Positions 16,419 to 24,640 of a DNA stretch of 28,415 nt are shown one piece after another. The notes beneath the pieces were generated by a model. The model searched no databases. It was not told the DNA's origin and worked only from the letters and a program-made list of their open reading frames with translations. How positions within the stretch are numbered: position 1 is the first letter of the stretch; the number at the start of each line of letters is the position of its first letter. The DNA is taken from positions 1 to 28,415 of the forward strand of contig JAPXNL010000011.1 of NCBI GenBank assembly GCA_033808535.1, written 5' to 3'. The position numbers and the translations under genes were made by a program. The DNA comes from DTU078 sp033808535. Its GTDB lineage: Bacteria > Bacillota > Clostridia > Oscillospirales > CAG-272.

Positions 16419-17210
16419 ATGGGCAAATATTTATCTCTCTTAAAATACGAGGCAAAAACAATCATCCGGGATCCTATTAACCTCTATATGTGTTTATATC
16501 CGGTTATTGTGCTTATCCTGTTCGCATTTTTGTTTCCTATGATATTTGAATCAATAGACTCGACGCAGGAAGCCACGCTTAAGATAACAATGCTGCTGAT
16601 GCTTATCTTTATAATGGCTTTCGGGTCGGCTATTCTCGCTGCTATGGCTACTTTCCTGCTGCTTGAGCACAAGGACGAACATACGCTTAATACTATTGCC
16701 GTTACCCCTGTCGGGTCTTCGGGCTACCTGAAATTCAAAATGGCATATATATACCTGATGTCGGTCGTCGGTACGATAGCGGTGCTACTCGGGACAAAGC
16801 TGATTTCCGGCGACAAATACACCGTGATGGGCGTATCGCTTTTTGACAATATAAACATTTTGCATATTGTAGTCTTTGCAATCGTCGATAGTATTTTTGC
16901 TCCGGCATTGGGACTGCTGCAGGGAGCCTTTGCCAAAAACAAGGTTGAAGGCTTTGCTATTATAAAGGGTGCGGGCATATTGGTATTAGTCCCTGCCCTG
17001 ATGGTGCTGGAGACTTTTCAGGGAGGTCTGCAATATGTACTGGGCATTTTCCCGAATTTCTGGGCAATCAGGGGTATGTTCCTTGAGTTTCTGCCGGCTG
17101 AAAACGGGGCTAATCTCAGCTTTCCGCTATACATGCTTATCGGCGGGGCGTATAATGTGATCTTGCTGATTTTAGTGTACAGGTTATTCCTTAAAAAAGC
17201 ACAGTATTAG
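16419..17210 (+). CDS. ABC-2 type exporter permease subunit 2
   Basis: The 263-residue membrane protein has about six hydrophobic segments. The N-terminal LSLLKYEAKTIIRDPINLYM is the elbow-helix motif of ABC-2 permeases, followed by the coupling stretch LLEHKDEHTLNTIAVTPVGSSGYLKFK. It begins four bases after the first permease stop, with an AAGGGGG site in the end of that gene. It is the last gene of the operon. No clear terminator follows; instead there is an operator-like repeat at 17233-17246. Confidence 0.87.
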   Translation: MGKYLSLLKYEAKTIIRDPINLYMCLYPVIVLILFAFLFPMIFESIDSTQEATLKITMLLMLIFIMAFGSAILAAMATFLLLEHKDEHTLNTIAVTPVGSSGYLKFKMAYIYLMSVVGTIAVLLGTKLISGDKYTVMGVSLFDNINILHIVVFAIVDSIFAPALGLLQGAFAKNKVEGFAIIKGAGILVLVPALMVLETFQGGLQYVLGIFPNFWAIRGMFLEFLPAENGANLSFPLYMLIGGAYNVILLILVYRLFLKKAQY

Positions 17211-17232
17211 AGGAGATGGTATCCGGCTTGAA

Positions 17233-17246
17233 AAACCATGCGGTTT
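17233..17246. promoter_or_regulatory. Second copy of the TetR operator core
   Basis: AAACC (17233-17237) and GGTTT (17242-17246) form a repeat around ATGC. The ten-base core ACCATGCGGT is identical to that of the operator at 14095-14112. It lies just after the exporter operon and about 100 bp before the SLH gene. It could be a second binding site or chance. Confidence 0.3.
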
Positions 17247-17346
17247 CGACTGAAATAATAGCACTATTCATTATTGCATAAATGGTTATATCCCGGATAA
17301 AAAATCGGACATAAGCATTTAGCAATAAAAACAGGAGGATAATGGA

Positions 17347-19622
17347 ATGGTCAAGTAACTATTGTCAGTCTTAATAGCGGAGGGCGACATATCCTCCTAT
17401 TCCGACCTTAAAGGTGTGGACGAATGGGTAGCCGTCAGCATGGCAAGAGCACTTAAAATGGGTGTCATGCAAGGCTCTGCAGGAAAAATGGAGCCTTTCA
17501 GCAACATTACCCGTGAGCAGGCTTTTGTTATTCTGGCAAGAGCGCTCAAGCTTGAACCTGCCGTATATGCAGATAAAGACTTTGAAGATGCCGATGAGGT
17601 ATCCGACTGGGCAAAGGGCCATATAAATGCTCTTGTAAATGCTGGTTACCTGCAGGGTTCCGGCGGCAAACTGAACCCCAAATCAAACATCAGCAGAGCT
17701 GAATTTGCTCAGGTAATGCATAATACCATAAAGCAGTACATAAAAGCCGGCGGTGAATATACAGAAGTGGCCGACGGCAACATCATGGTTAACGTTCCCG
17801 GCGTTATTTTGAGAAATGTCACGATAAACGGCGACTTAATCGTTGGTGACGGCGTCGGCGACGGCGATCTGATATTAAATAACGTCACGATTGAAGGCAG
17901 ATTGGTTGTTCGCGGCGGCGGATTGAACTCCATCATCATTATCGGCGGCAGCGTGGAAGGCAAGGTTGTTATTGCCAAGTTGGATGGCAATATCCGCGTT
18001 TCCGTTGAAGGCGGCGCTGATGTTGAAGTCATTGTCATCGACGACGGACGTGACGATGTCATTATCGAAGGAACAGTCGGAACCGTTGAGATAAACGCAC
18101 CGGATGTTCCGGTGACCATCCAGAACGCCACTGTTGACAACGTAGTGGTGAACTGTGAGAGCGCAGCCGATATTACGGTAGCATCCAACGCTCAGGTTTC
18201 ATATCTGGCAATAGGTGACAGCGCCGATGGCACCACCGTAAATGTAAGAGGACAGGTTGCAAATATTGTGACTTTCGCTGCCGGTACTGCGATATCCGGA
18301 ACCGGAGCGGTGGGCACGGTAACTGCCGGTGCTGGTGCAGATAATACGTCGGTCACCACTCCGAACACTGTAGTCAATAGCAACGGCGCTTCCGGCGTGA
18401 CGGCAGGCGGCGGCAAATCTGTGCCTGCTAACGGCAGCGCTACAAATAACAGCAGCGGGATCGATATTGTGACTCCGGGCACAAGTGACACTCCTCCTTC
18501 CGACAACAATGGCGGATCAAATTTGCCTCCTTCTCCACCTCTCCCCAACTACCCCATCTATTATGCGATTATTAGAGATGTCAGTGTGGATGGTGAAGCT
18601 GTTGTCGGTTCAACTCTGACAGCAGATACAGATCCGGTAGTTGCGACAGTCAGGTATCAGTGGATGCGCGCAAATACCGAAAACGGAACATACACAAACA
18701 TTTACGGAGCAACATCGAGAACCTACACCCTTAAAGCAACCGATGCAGGCAAGTACATAAAAGTAAAAGTAACAGGATATGGTTACTATGCCGGAACGGT
18801 GCAAAGCGATCCTGTGGGGCCGGTGGTGGATAATACCATTCCGGTAGTACGCGGCAGCTTAGAGAGAGACCCCGGCAACACCGGCGGCGATGATTTGGTA
18901 TACAGGTACGGGTCCACCCCCGATACGATTGTCTTCGAAAGCGGCGAAATAAAATGGTATCCAGCAGACGAGACATTAGGCAGAGCAGCCGGCAACCGTG
19001 GAGGCGTACAGATTTCTGCACCTGCAGAATTTGATACAAGTGCAACAACGGTCACAATCGGTGAAAACACATACAATTGGAATCAAAATGAAATAGATGA
19101 CGGCGATTGCGGATAACGGAGGCGTTACATTCTACCTCGTGATTTATGACACAGCCGGCAATCAGTGGGGCAGCATGTATTCGATATCAGACGAGAACAC
19201 GTTTGTTTATACAGTAACTATAAATTCAGTAGATGTGGCGAACCTTACTGAGTTTCAGGCAGCGTTAGCAGACTGTGGACTTTGACTATATACTGGATGT
19301 TTCTGACACCCCCGGCGTTGTTACTATAAGTAATATTAGACTGACAACTGCCGACATAGCCCTGCGTGTTGACAACGCTGATGTAACACTTCTAGGTGAT
19401 ATTAACTTAAACTTTTATGATTATTACGGTATTGAAATGTTCAATGATTCACACCTTGATGTAACAGGTGCAACCTTCACCAATATAAATGATGAATACC
19501 AACACCCGACTATTAAGCAATATGGAGCAGATAAAAAGGTGACATATATTGAGGGCCAATTTGGTACTATAGATACAGATCCCGTAAATGATCATATTTT
19601 ATACTATCTTAAAAATATATAA
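17347..19622 (+). pseudogene. Decayed SLH-domain surface protein (beta-helix and Ig-like regions)
   Basis: An AGGAGG site (17333-17338) lies eight bases before ATG 17347. The reading is M-V-K, then TAA (17356-17358), then L-L-S-V-L-I-A in the same frame, so a signal peptide like MVKKLLSVLIA carries a stop at codon 4. Only a short hydrophobic stub remains before two SLH domains (to about 17740); the usual third, first-placed SLH repeat is missing, suggesting an in-frame deletion. Then come a parallel beta-helix-like repeat region (about 17780-18340), a Thr/Ser/Pro-rich linker and an Ig-like domain (about 18560-18840). Near 19095 and again near 19270 the frame moves by one base each time, with the sense continuing in the next frame. 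An intact version would be wall-anchored at the S-layer. Sequencing error cannot be excluded. Confidence 0.8.
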
Positions 19623-19661
19623 TGACTAAAGGTAATTAAAGGTTAAGTAATAAAATCCTCA

Positions 19662-19709
19662 CCCCGTAAGATAGCGCATTAACGCTCTCTCACGGGGCGT
19701 TTTTATTTT
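19662..19709 (+). terminator. Intrinsic terminator after the SLH pseudogene
   Basis: A 15-bp stem with two mismatches (CCCCGTAAGATAGCG 19662-19676, CGCTCTCTCACGGGG 19683-19697, loop CATTAA) is followed by CGTTTTTATTTT. Confidence 0.88.
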
Positions 19710-19770
19710 AACGCTATAGGCAAAATAAACTCAGAAAAATTCTATGTGTTAATATCTTTTTCATAATCGC

Positions 19771-19799
19771 TTGACAAGCAATTTGCACTGTGATACTTT
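19771..19799 (+). promoter_or_regulatory. Promoter of the second binding-protein operon
   Basis: A consensus TTGACA (19771-19776) is followed after 17 bp by TACTTT (19794-19799), about 55 bp before the lipoprotein start. Confidence 0.6.
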
Positions 19800-19852
19800 A
19801 ATGACAGTAATATCGATTCGAAAACTATTTTTATTAAATGGGGGTTAGCAAA

Positions 19853-21322
19853 GTGAATAGCCGGAAAATTTCTTTGTTACTTCTCGCGTTTATTCTAACA
19901 GCAATACTTATCGCCGCCTGTGCGGATGATAAAGGCGTCACCGAAGATACCTTTGCTGATTCAACTTCCGCCGAAACGACGGCGGAAACCGAAGGATACA
20001 ACGCCACAAATGTGCTAAATCATTTAAAAAGCGAGAATTACGGCGGGTATGCGCTTTCCATCCTGACGACGAACAACATCAATTCTTCGCTGCCGGCACG
20101 AACCGCACCCGACGATACGCTAACCGGCGACATTGTAAACGACGCGCTTTTCAACCGCGACCGCATGGTGGAGCAAAAGTTTAACGTCAGCATCGGCTAC
20201 ATACTCGCTCCGTATGACGGAGGCGACATTTTGAACAGGGCAAAAAAATCGATTACAGCCGGCGACGATGAGTTCGATTTTGTCATAGGCGATATCGCCA
20301 ACGTTTGCACCGGTCTGGCAAACGGCTACGCAGCCGATATGGTAAATGTGCCGAATCTGGACTTTGAGAAGCCGTGGTGGAATTCATATATCAACAGCTC
20401 AACCAAAATTGCAGGCCACAATTATTATGCGATAGGCGACGTCTCGCCGCGCAATATGAGCTCCGCATACATAATGATGTTCAGCCTTGACCTGTTCGAC
20501 GATTATGGATTAACATATCCGTATCAGACCGTTCGCGACGGCAACTGGACGCTTGACAAGTTGTCGGAGCTCATTAAGAATACCGCGCAGGATCTTGACG
20601 GCGACGGAAAAATGACGCTCAAGGATTTCTACGGCATGATAAGCGACGGCACCGCGGGCTGGTGTTTGTATATCGGCTGCGGCGGCACCTTCGTCGAACT
20701 TGATGAGAACAATATGCTGAAAATCTCCTGCAATACCGAAAAAGCCGAAGCGATTGTATCAAAACTCGGCAGCTTCTATGAATCTCCGGATGTGGAAAAG
20801 CTTCAGGATTCACTTTACGGACCGGGCGAGCGCTTCATGAACAGGCAGGGGCTATTTTTACCGTATACTGCGGTCAACCTGTCGATGTTCACCGAATGCG
20901 AAATGGACTTCGGAATCGTTCCGACCCCGAAACTGGATGAAAATCAGGAAAAATACAGAACATTCGCAAACTTCTGGTGCCTTGTGGGAACTGTGATCCC
21001 GAAAACCTGCTCTAACCCGGAGCGCACCGGTATGCTTATCGAGGCTATGACCGCGCTGTCGCGCTACACCTCAACCGAGGCAGGATATAACGTCACGCTG
21101 CTGGTAAAACAGACCCGCGACGAGGAATCGATAGAGATGCTGAAGCTTGCCACCGACAATCTTGTTCTGGAACTCGGCGCGCTGTACGACTGGGGCAGCA
21201 TGAAGAACATGATGGAAACCTGCATTCGGAAGAACACAAGCTTCCAGGCGAAATTTGCAAGTATCGAGTCAAAAGTCGCCGCTCAGATAGAAAAGCTCAT
21301 CGAGGAATATACCGAAAATTAA
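19853..21322 (+). CDS. ABC-type extracellular substrate-binding lipoprotein, second paralogue
   Basis: I prefer GTG 19853, eight bases behind GGGGG, giving 489 residues beginning MNSRKISLL; the in-frame ATG 19838 has no ribosome binding site. The signal peptide ends in LIAAC with lipidated Cys23, followed by an acidic, Thr/Ser-rich linker. The body shares landmarks with the protein at 6718-8214: SENYGGY versus SNFGGY, PWWNSYINSS versus PWWDKKSEEA, PYQTVRDGNWTLDK versus PYQLVTDGEWVIDE, and an EF-hand-like loop DLDGDGKMTLKDFYG (from Asp247). The two are therefore diverged paralogues. It would capture an oligosaccharide outside the cell for an ABC importer whose permeases are not in this window. 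It is followed at 67 bp by the Gfo/Idh-type gene. Confidence 0.83.
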   Translation: MNSRKISLLLLAFILTAILIAACADDKGVTEDTFADSTSAETTAETEGYNATNVLNHLKSENYGGYALSILTTNNINSSLPARTAPDDTLTGDIVNDALFNRDRMVEQKFNVSIGYILAPYDGGDILNRAKKSITAGDDEFDFVIGDIANVCTGLANGYAADMVNVPNLDFEKPWWNSYINSSTKIAGHNYYAIGDVSPRNMSSAYIMMFSLDLFDDYGLTYPYQTVRDGNWTLDKLSELIKNTAQDLDGDGKMTLKDFYGMISDGTAGWCLYIGCGGTFVELDENNMLKISCNTEKAEAIVSKLGSFYESPDVEKLQDSLYGPGERFMNRQGLFLPYTAVNLSMFTECEMDFGIVPTPKLDENQEKYRTFANFWCLVGTVIPKTCSNPERTGMLIEAMTALSRYTSTEAGYNVTLLVKQTRDEESIEMLKLATDNLVLELGALYDWGSMKNMMETCIRKNTSFQAKFASIESKVAAQIEKLIEEYTEN

Positions 21323-21340
21323 GCGCTGCATCTGTGCGTG

Positions 21341-21366
21341 CAATTTGCTGTAACAAAATTGTTTTT
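21341..21366 (+). terminator. Weak hairpin with T-run between binding protein and oxidoreductase
   Basis: CAATTT (21341-21346) pairs with AAATTG (21356-21361), followed by five T. The all-weak stem would terminate only partially and could lower expression of the downstream gene relative to the binding protein. Confidence 0.35.
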
Positions 21367-21389
21367 ATAATATAGCTGGAGGAAATTTT

Positions 21390-22634
21390 ATGATGGATAA
21401 ATGCCGGATCGGCGTGCTCGGGCTGCAGAGAGGCATGTCATATGCGCTCAATGCAAGGCTTGTCGAGGGGCTTGAGGTCACGGCGGTCTGCGATATGGTA
21501 AAGGCTTATGTAGACAACGCGTTAAATATGCTGGGCGAAGGAGTTAAGGGTTTTTACGATTATGACGAGTTCCTTGACTCAGGACTGTTCGATGCTGTGG
21601 TGCTCTGCAACTTTTTCCACGAACATGCGCCCTACGCTGTCAAAGCGATGGAGCGCGGCATAGATGTGCTGAGTGAAACCACTCCGGCATTGACGCTCCA
21701 GGAATGTGCCGAGCTATGTCGCACGGTTGAGCGTACAGGGCGAAAATATATGCTTGCAGAAAACTACCCTTTCTTTGTTACCAATCTCGAGATGAAGCGG
21801 CTGTATGACTCCGGCAAGCTCGGACGCGTGCTGTTTGCCGAAGGCGAGTATGTGAACCCGTCCACGAAGGATGAGCTTAACCGGCTCGCCCCCGGCATTC
21901 GTCACTGGCGCAACTGGACGCCGCGCACATATTATCTGACCCACTCGCTTGCTCCGCTGCTCTATATGACCGGTGAAAGGCCCGTCGCAGTAAACGCCAA
22001 AGTCGTGCAAGCAAAGGAGCTTTACGAGGGAACCGCGCGCCGTCACGCGGACGTCGCCGCTATTATGATGGTTGAAACTGATTCGGGTGCGATTTTACGC
22101 ATTACCGGATGCGCGGCATGGGCCGGGCACGGCAATACTTACCGGCTGTGCTGCACAAAAGGCTCTGTCGAGAACATACGCGGCACAAATGAGATGTTTC
22201 TGCACTACAACAGTTGGAACACGCCCGAAGGCGAGAGCGAAATTAAGCGCTATACGCCGGGCTGGCCGGCTAAAGCTGAGCTTGCCGAAAAAGCTGGGCA
22301 CGGCGGCGGAGATTTCTGGGTTATGTACCACTTTGGCCAGTACATGCTGCGCGATGTCGAGCCGTTTTTCACGGTTTACAACTCGGTTGCAATGTCTGCG
22401 ATTGCTATATGCGCGCAGCGCAGCGCACTGGAGAACGGAAAGGAAATCCGCATACCCGATTTCCGCATAGAAGCGGAGAGAAAACAATGCGACGGTGATA
22501 CTGCCTCGCCATATCCCGATGAAAATATGAATGTCACTTTGCCTTATTCGCCGTATAACTACACGCCTTCGGAGGATTCGATTACATACGCGCGCGCCGC
22601 GTGGAAGCGCATGGGGCTTATAGAGGTGAATTGA
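21390..22634 (+). CDS. Gfo/Idh/MocA-family protein, GH109-like (possible NAD-dependent glycosidase)
   Basis: ATG 21390 follows GGAGG. The 414-residue protein begins with a Rossmann NAD-binding turn (IGVLGLQRG, residues 7-15) and an acidic Asp35 after the second strand (AVCDM). In most family dehydrogenases the next landmark is E-K-P, with a catalytic lysine; here it reads SETTP (95-99), lacking lysine. That stretch and the following LQECAELCRTVERTGRKYMLAEN and RTYYLTHSLAPLLYMTG (His185) resemble the GH109 branch. GH109 enzymes use bound NAD to cleave glycosides by transient oxidation. The pairing with a sugar-binding lipoprotein supports a role in carbohydrate breakdown. It has no signal peptide. 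An ordinary sugar oxidoreductase with altered active site remains possible. Confidence 0.8.
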   Translation: MMDKCRIGVLGLQRGMSYALNARLVEGLEVTAVCDMVKAYVDNALNMLGEGVKGFYDYDEFLDSGLFDAVVLCNFFHEHAPYAVKAMERGIDVLSETTPALTLQECAELCRTVERTGRKYMLAENYPFFVTNLEMKRLYDSGKLGRVLFAEGEYVNPSTKDELNRLAPGIRHWRNWTPRTYYLTHSLAPLLYMTGERPVAVNAKVVQAKELYEGTARRHADVAAIMMVETDSGAILRITGCAAWAGHGNTYRLCCTKGSVENIRGTNEMFLHYNSWNTPEGESEIKRYTPGWPAKAELAEKAGHGGGDFWVMYHFGQYMLRDVEPFFTVYNSVAMSAIAICAQRSALENGKEIRIPDFRIEAERKQCDGDTASPYPDENMNVTLPYSPYNYTPSEDSITYARAAWKRMGLIEVN

Positions 22635-22642
22635 ATCGCAGC

Positions 22643-22700
22643 TCCCGCCGCACGATTGCGTACCCGTTTTCACGGGTATGCGTCTGTCGCTGCGGCGGGA
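22643..22700. other. Nested stem-loop element after the oxidoreductase gene
   Basis: An outer perfect 10-bp stem (TCCCGCCGCA 22643-22652 with TGCGGCGGGA 22691-22700) encloses an inner 10-bp stem (GCGTACCCGT 22658-22667 with ACGGGTATGC 22672-22681, one G-T pair, loop TTTC). A further small repeat, GATATT-CAATA-AATATC, follows at about 22699-22715. No T-run follows, so it may be a factor-dependent terminator, an mRNA stabiliser or an uncharacterised structured RNA. Confidence 0.65.
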
Positions 22701-22729
22701 TATTCAATAAATATCCCGGGTAATAATAT

Positions 22730-23098
22730 ATGGATTATTTTACTCTGATAAGTATTGCATCAATTATATTCACAATATTTTACGTGATATATGTACTAAT
22801 CAAATATTGTCTGAGAGCAATTGACACAAGCACAAGCGACAAAAGTAATGTGATACAGAGCTCCGCATATAAAAGTTCAAATGCGAAATCGGCGGTTGAT
22901 TTCAATAAAATCACAGACTATAAAACTACCGATTTAAATTATCGGGAAGAGGATTTTATCGGCAGCAACGCCAGCAGAGCTGCCATAGATATCTTCTGGT
23001 TTTTACGCCTTCACTGGGCGGTTGAAGCACAGTATACCCTTTTCCCCGATAGAAGATGGCCGCTGTTCAATCAATGGGCGTCAGAAGCTATTGAATGA
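22730..23098 (+). CDS. Small hypothetical membrane-anchored protein
   Basis: The 122-residue product has one strong membrane segment at about residues 5-29 (FTLISIASIIFTIFYVIYVL), then a Ser/Thr/Asn/Lys-rich linker. The C-terminus is rich in aromatics (IFWFLRLHWAVEAQYTLFPDRRWPLFNQW). I do not recognise the family. There is no clear ribosome binding site before ATG 22730, and I see no promoter other than the structured DNA upstream, so expression is uncertain. A terminator follows at 23165-23190, which supports its being a transcription unit. Membrane location with the C-terminal part in the cytoplasm or outside cannot be decided. Confidence 0.55.
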   Translation: MDYFTLISIASIIFTIFYVIYVLIKYCLRAIDTSTSDKSNVIQSSAYKSSNAKSAVDFNKITDYKTTDLNYREEDFIGSNASRAAIDIFWFLRLHWAVEAQYTLFPDRRWPLFNQWASEAIE

Positions 23099-23164
23099 GG
23101 AATAAAGTATGTTATTCACGTTTTACTGCTTGATATAAAACATAACAGGTCACTTTATAGTTTT

Positions 23165-23190
23165 ATCGCGGTAAACAACCGCGATTTTTT
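23165..23190 (+). terminator. Intrinsic terminator after the small membrane protein
   Basis: An 8-bp stem (ATCGCGGT 23165-23172 with ACCGCGAT 23178-23185, loop AAACA) is followed by five T. Confidence 0.9.
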
Positions 23191-23215
23191 CTTCAAAAAA
23201 TTTTACTATAACCCC

Positions 23216-23244
23216 TTGACAAAAGGCAACCGGTTGCGTATAAT
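23216..23244 (+). promoter_or_regulatory. Consensus promoter of the MarR operon
   Basis: A perfect TTGACA (23216-23221), exactly 17 bp, and a perfect TATAAT (23239-23244). This would be a very strong promoter unless repressed; two palindromes overlie it. Confidence 0.93.
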
Positions 23245-23263
23245 ATAGGTAACGGGTTACCTA
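23226..23263. promoter_or_regulatory. Paired operator palindromes for the MarR-type regulator
   Basis: GCAACCGGTTGC (23226-23237) is a perfect 12-bp palindrome in the -35/-10 spacer. TAGGTAAC-GG-GTTACCTA (23246-23263) is a second palindrome with 8-bp arms directly after the -10. Both share an AAC...GTT core. Their positions predict repression by blocking polymerase, most likely by the MarR protein encoded 20 bp downstream. Confidence 0.75.
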
Positions 23264-23283
23264 ATGTCATACGGAGGATTGAA

Positions 23284-23745
23284 ATGAACAGTCTTGAGTG
23301 TCAGGCATACATCTTCGGTTCGATTTTCACCCTGTCGAACAAACTGCAGATTTTGGGCGACAGGCTGGACGAACGGCTGACTGTCAAGCAATGGCTTTTT
23401 CTTGCCGGAGTTCTCAGGTGCGAGTCCGAGGCGCCAACACTTTCCGAAATTGCGGCGTGCATCGGCAGCTCGCGGCAGAACGTGAAGAAAATGGCGCTGA
23501 TACTTGAAAAAAGAGGTTTCGTCAGCATGAATAAGGACGACCGCGACTCGAGGATGGTGCGGGTCAGCCTGAGCGAAGCCTGCAAAGAGCACTTGAAGCA
23601 GCGAGAGGGAATAGAACTTAAGTTCATAAGCGAAGTGTTCCGCGATTTTAACGAGGAGGAGCTGTCGGCTCTGTCGGATGCAATCGGAAAATTAGATCAC
23701 AACATTCATATAATGGAGCAAAATTATGGAAACGAGGAAGAATAA
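23284..23745 (+). CDS. MarR-family transcriptional regulator
   Basis: The 153-residue protein starts behind CGGAGGA. It has the MarR winged helix: recognition region LSEIAACIGSSRQNVKKMALILEKRGFV (about 57-80) and the wing DKDDRDSRMVRVSLS, where the D-x-R motif is conserved. Flanking helices form the dimer interface. It probably represses its own strong promoter and the overlapping downstream gene. The last 20 bases overlap the next start, so the two are co-regulated and perhaps translationally coupled. The inducer is unknown. Confidence 0.9.
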   Translation: MNSLECQAYIFGSIFTLSNKLQILGDRLDERLTVKQWLFLAGVLRCESEAPTLSEIAACIGSSRQNVKKMALILEKRGFVSMNKDDRDSRMVRVSLSEACKEHLKQREGIELKFISEVFRDFNEEELSALSDAIGKLDHNIHIMEQNYGNEEE

Positions 23746-24583
23746 GAAAATGTGGATTTTCACCGTGCTGATTGGCATAATGGTCGTAGTTGTGTTATTT
23801 CTTTCCGTACCCATTTCGCCGACGACTGTGAAGTATAATCGCATTACATCAGAAAAGGCTGAGAAAGCGCCTGTTGACACGGGTGTGTTTACTGAGGACG
23901 ACATAAGCGGCCTCCCTCTGCCCGTGCAGTGTTATTTTACACACTGCGGGTACCTGGGAAAACCAAAGATGTCGTACATGCGGGCATACCTTGAAGATGT
24001 GGATTTCGTTATGTCTCAGGACAGGACAATTAAAATAGACTACGAGCAGTTTAACCTTGTCGAACGTCCGGAGCGGTTTGCACTGATATCATCAACTATT
24101 ATAGGCATACCGTTCGAGGGGCTGGACTCTTACGAAAACGGCAAGGGGAGCATGAGGGGATGCATAGCTAAAGTGATTACCCTCTTTGACCAACGCGGAG
24201 AAAGCATGAACCGCGCATGCCTTATCACATGGCTGGCTGAGTGCCTGTTTGTTCCCTCGGCTGCTTTGCAGGATTTTGTGAAGTGGGAGCCTGTCGACGA
24301 CACGCACGCCAAAGCTACTGTTACCTGGGAGGGTGTCACTGCAAGCGGTATATTCACCTTTTCCGAGGCCGGAGAGATGCTTTCGTTCCGCACCGGGGAC
24401 AGAATGGCGATCGATATGAACGGCAATGAAACACAGGCCGACTGGTCGGCTTTCTGCGAAGATTACCGGGAGGTAAACGGTATCCTGCAGCCGCGTATTA
24501 TCAAATCGGTCTGGCATTATGAAGCGGGTGACTGCGTTTATTTCAATGCAAACGAATCAAAGCTGTCAATACAGTATAATTAA
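23726..24583 (+). CDS. DUF6544-like membrane-anchored protein
   Basis: The 285-residue protein overlaps the MarR gene by 20 bases; a GGAG lies about eight bases before ATG 23726. It has a basic N-terminus and one membrane segment (about residues 9-29, MWIFTVLIGIMVVVVLFLSV), with the rest probably outside. LPLPVQCYFTHCGYLGKP, the central SYENGKGSMRG and the LITWLAECLFVPSAAL stretch match my memory of the DUF6544 (formerly DUF6920) family, often found beside regulators. The function of that family is not established. Four of its cysteines fall in the soluble part. The MarR context suggests an inducible response to a small molecule or envelope stress. Confidence 0.7.
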   Translation: METRKNKKMWIFTVLIGIMVVVVLFLSVPISPTTVKYNRITSEKAEKAPVDTGVFTEDDISGLPLPVQCYFTHCGYLGKPKMSYMRAYLEDVDFVMSQDRTIKIDYEQFNLVERPERFALISSTIIGIPFEGLDSYENGKGSMRGCIAKVITLFDQRGESMNRACLITWLAECLFVPSAALQDFVKWEPVDDTHAKATVTWEGVTASGIFTFSEAGEMLSFRTGDRMAIDMNGNETQADWSAFCEDYREVNGILQPRIIKSVWHYEAGDCVYFNANESKLSIQYN

Positions 24584-24604
24584 AAAGAGCAGTTTAAAAT
24601 AGAA

Positions 24605-24640
24605 AGCGCATATGCCGCCATTAACGCCGGAATATGCGCT
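24605..24640. terminator. Bidirectional stem-loop between convergent genes
   Basis: AGCGCATAT (24605-24613) pairs with ATATGCGCT (24632-24640), with a small inner CCG/CGG pair. The plus side continues ATAATATATTTTC and the minus side is T-rich, so it can serve both genes. The ribonuclease Z stop codon lies in the right arm. Confidence 0.65.

Noticed and set aside
17362..19116. SLH gene read as an intact gene from TTG 17362
   Set aside because: The only ribosome binding site fits ATG 17347, which is in the same frame but separated by a TAA; the TTG start would give no signal peptide to a surface protein.
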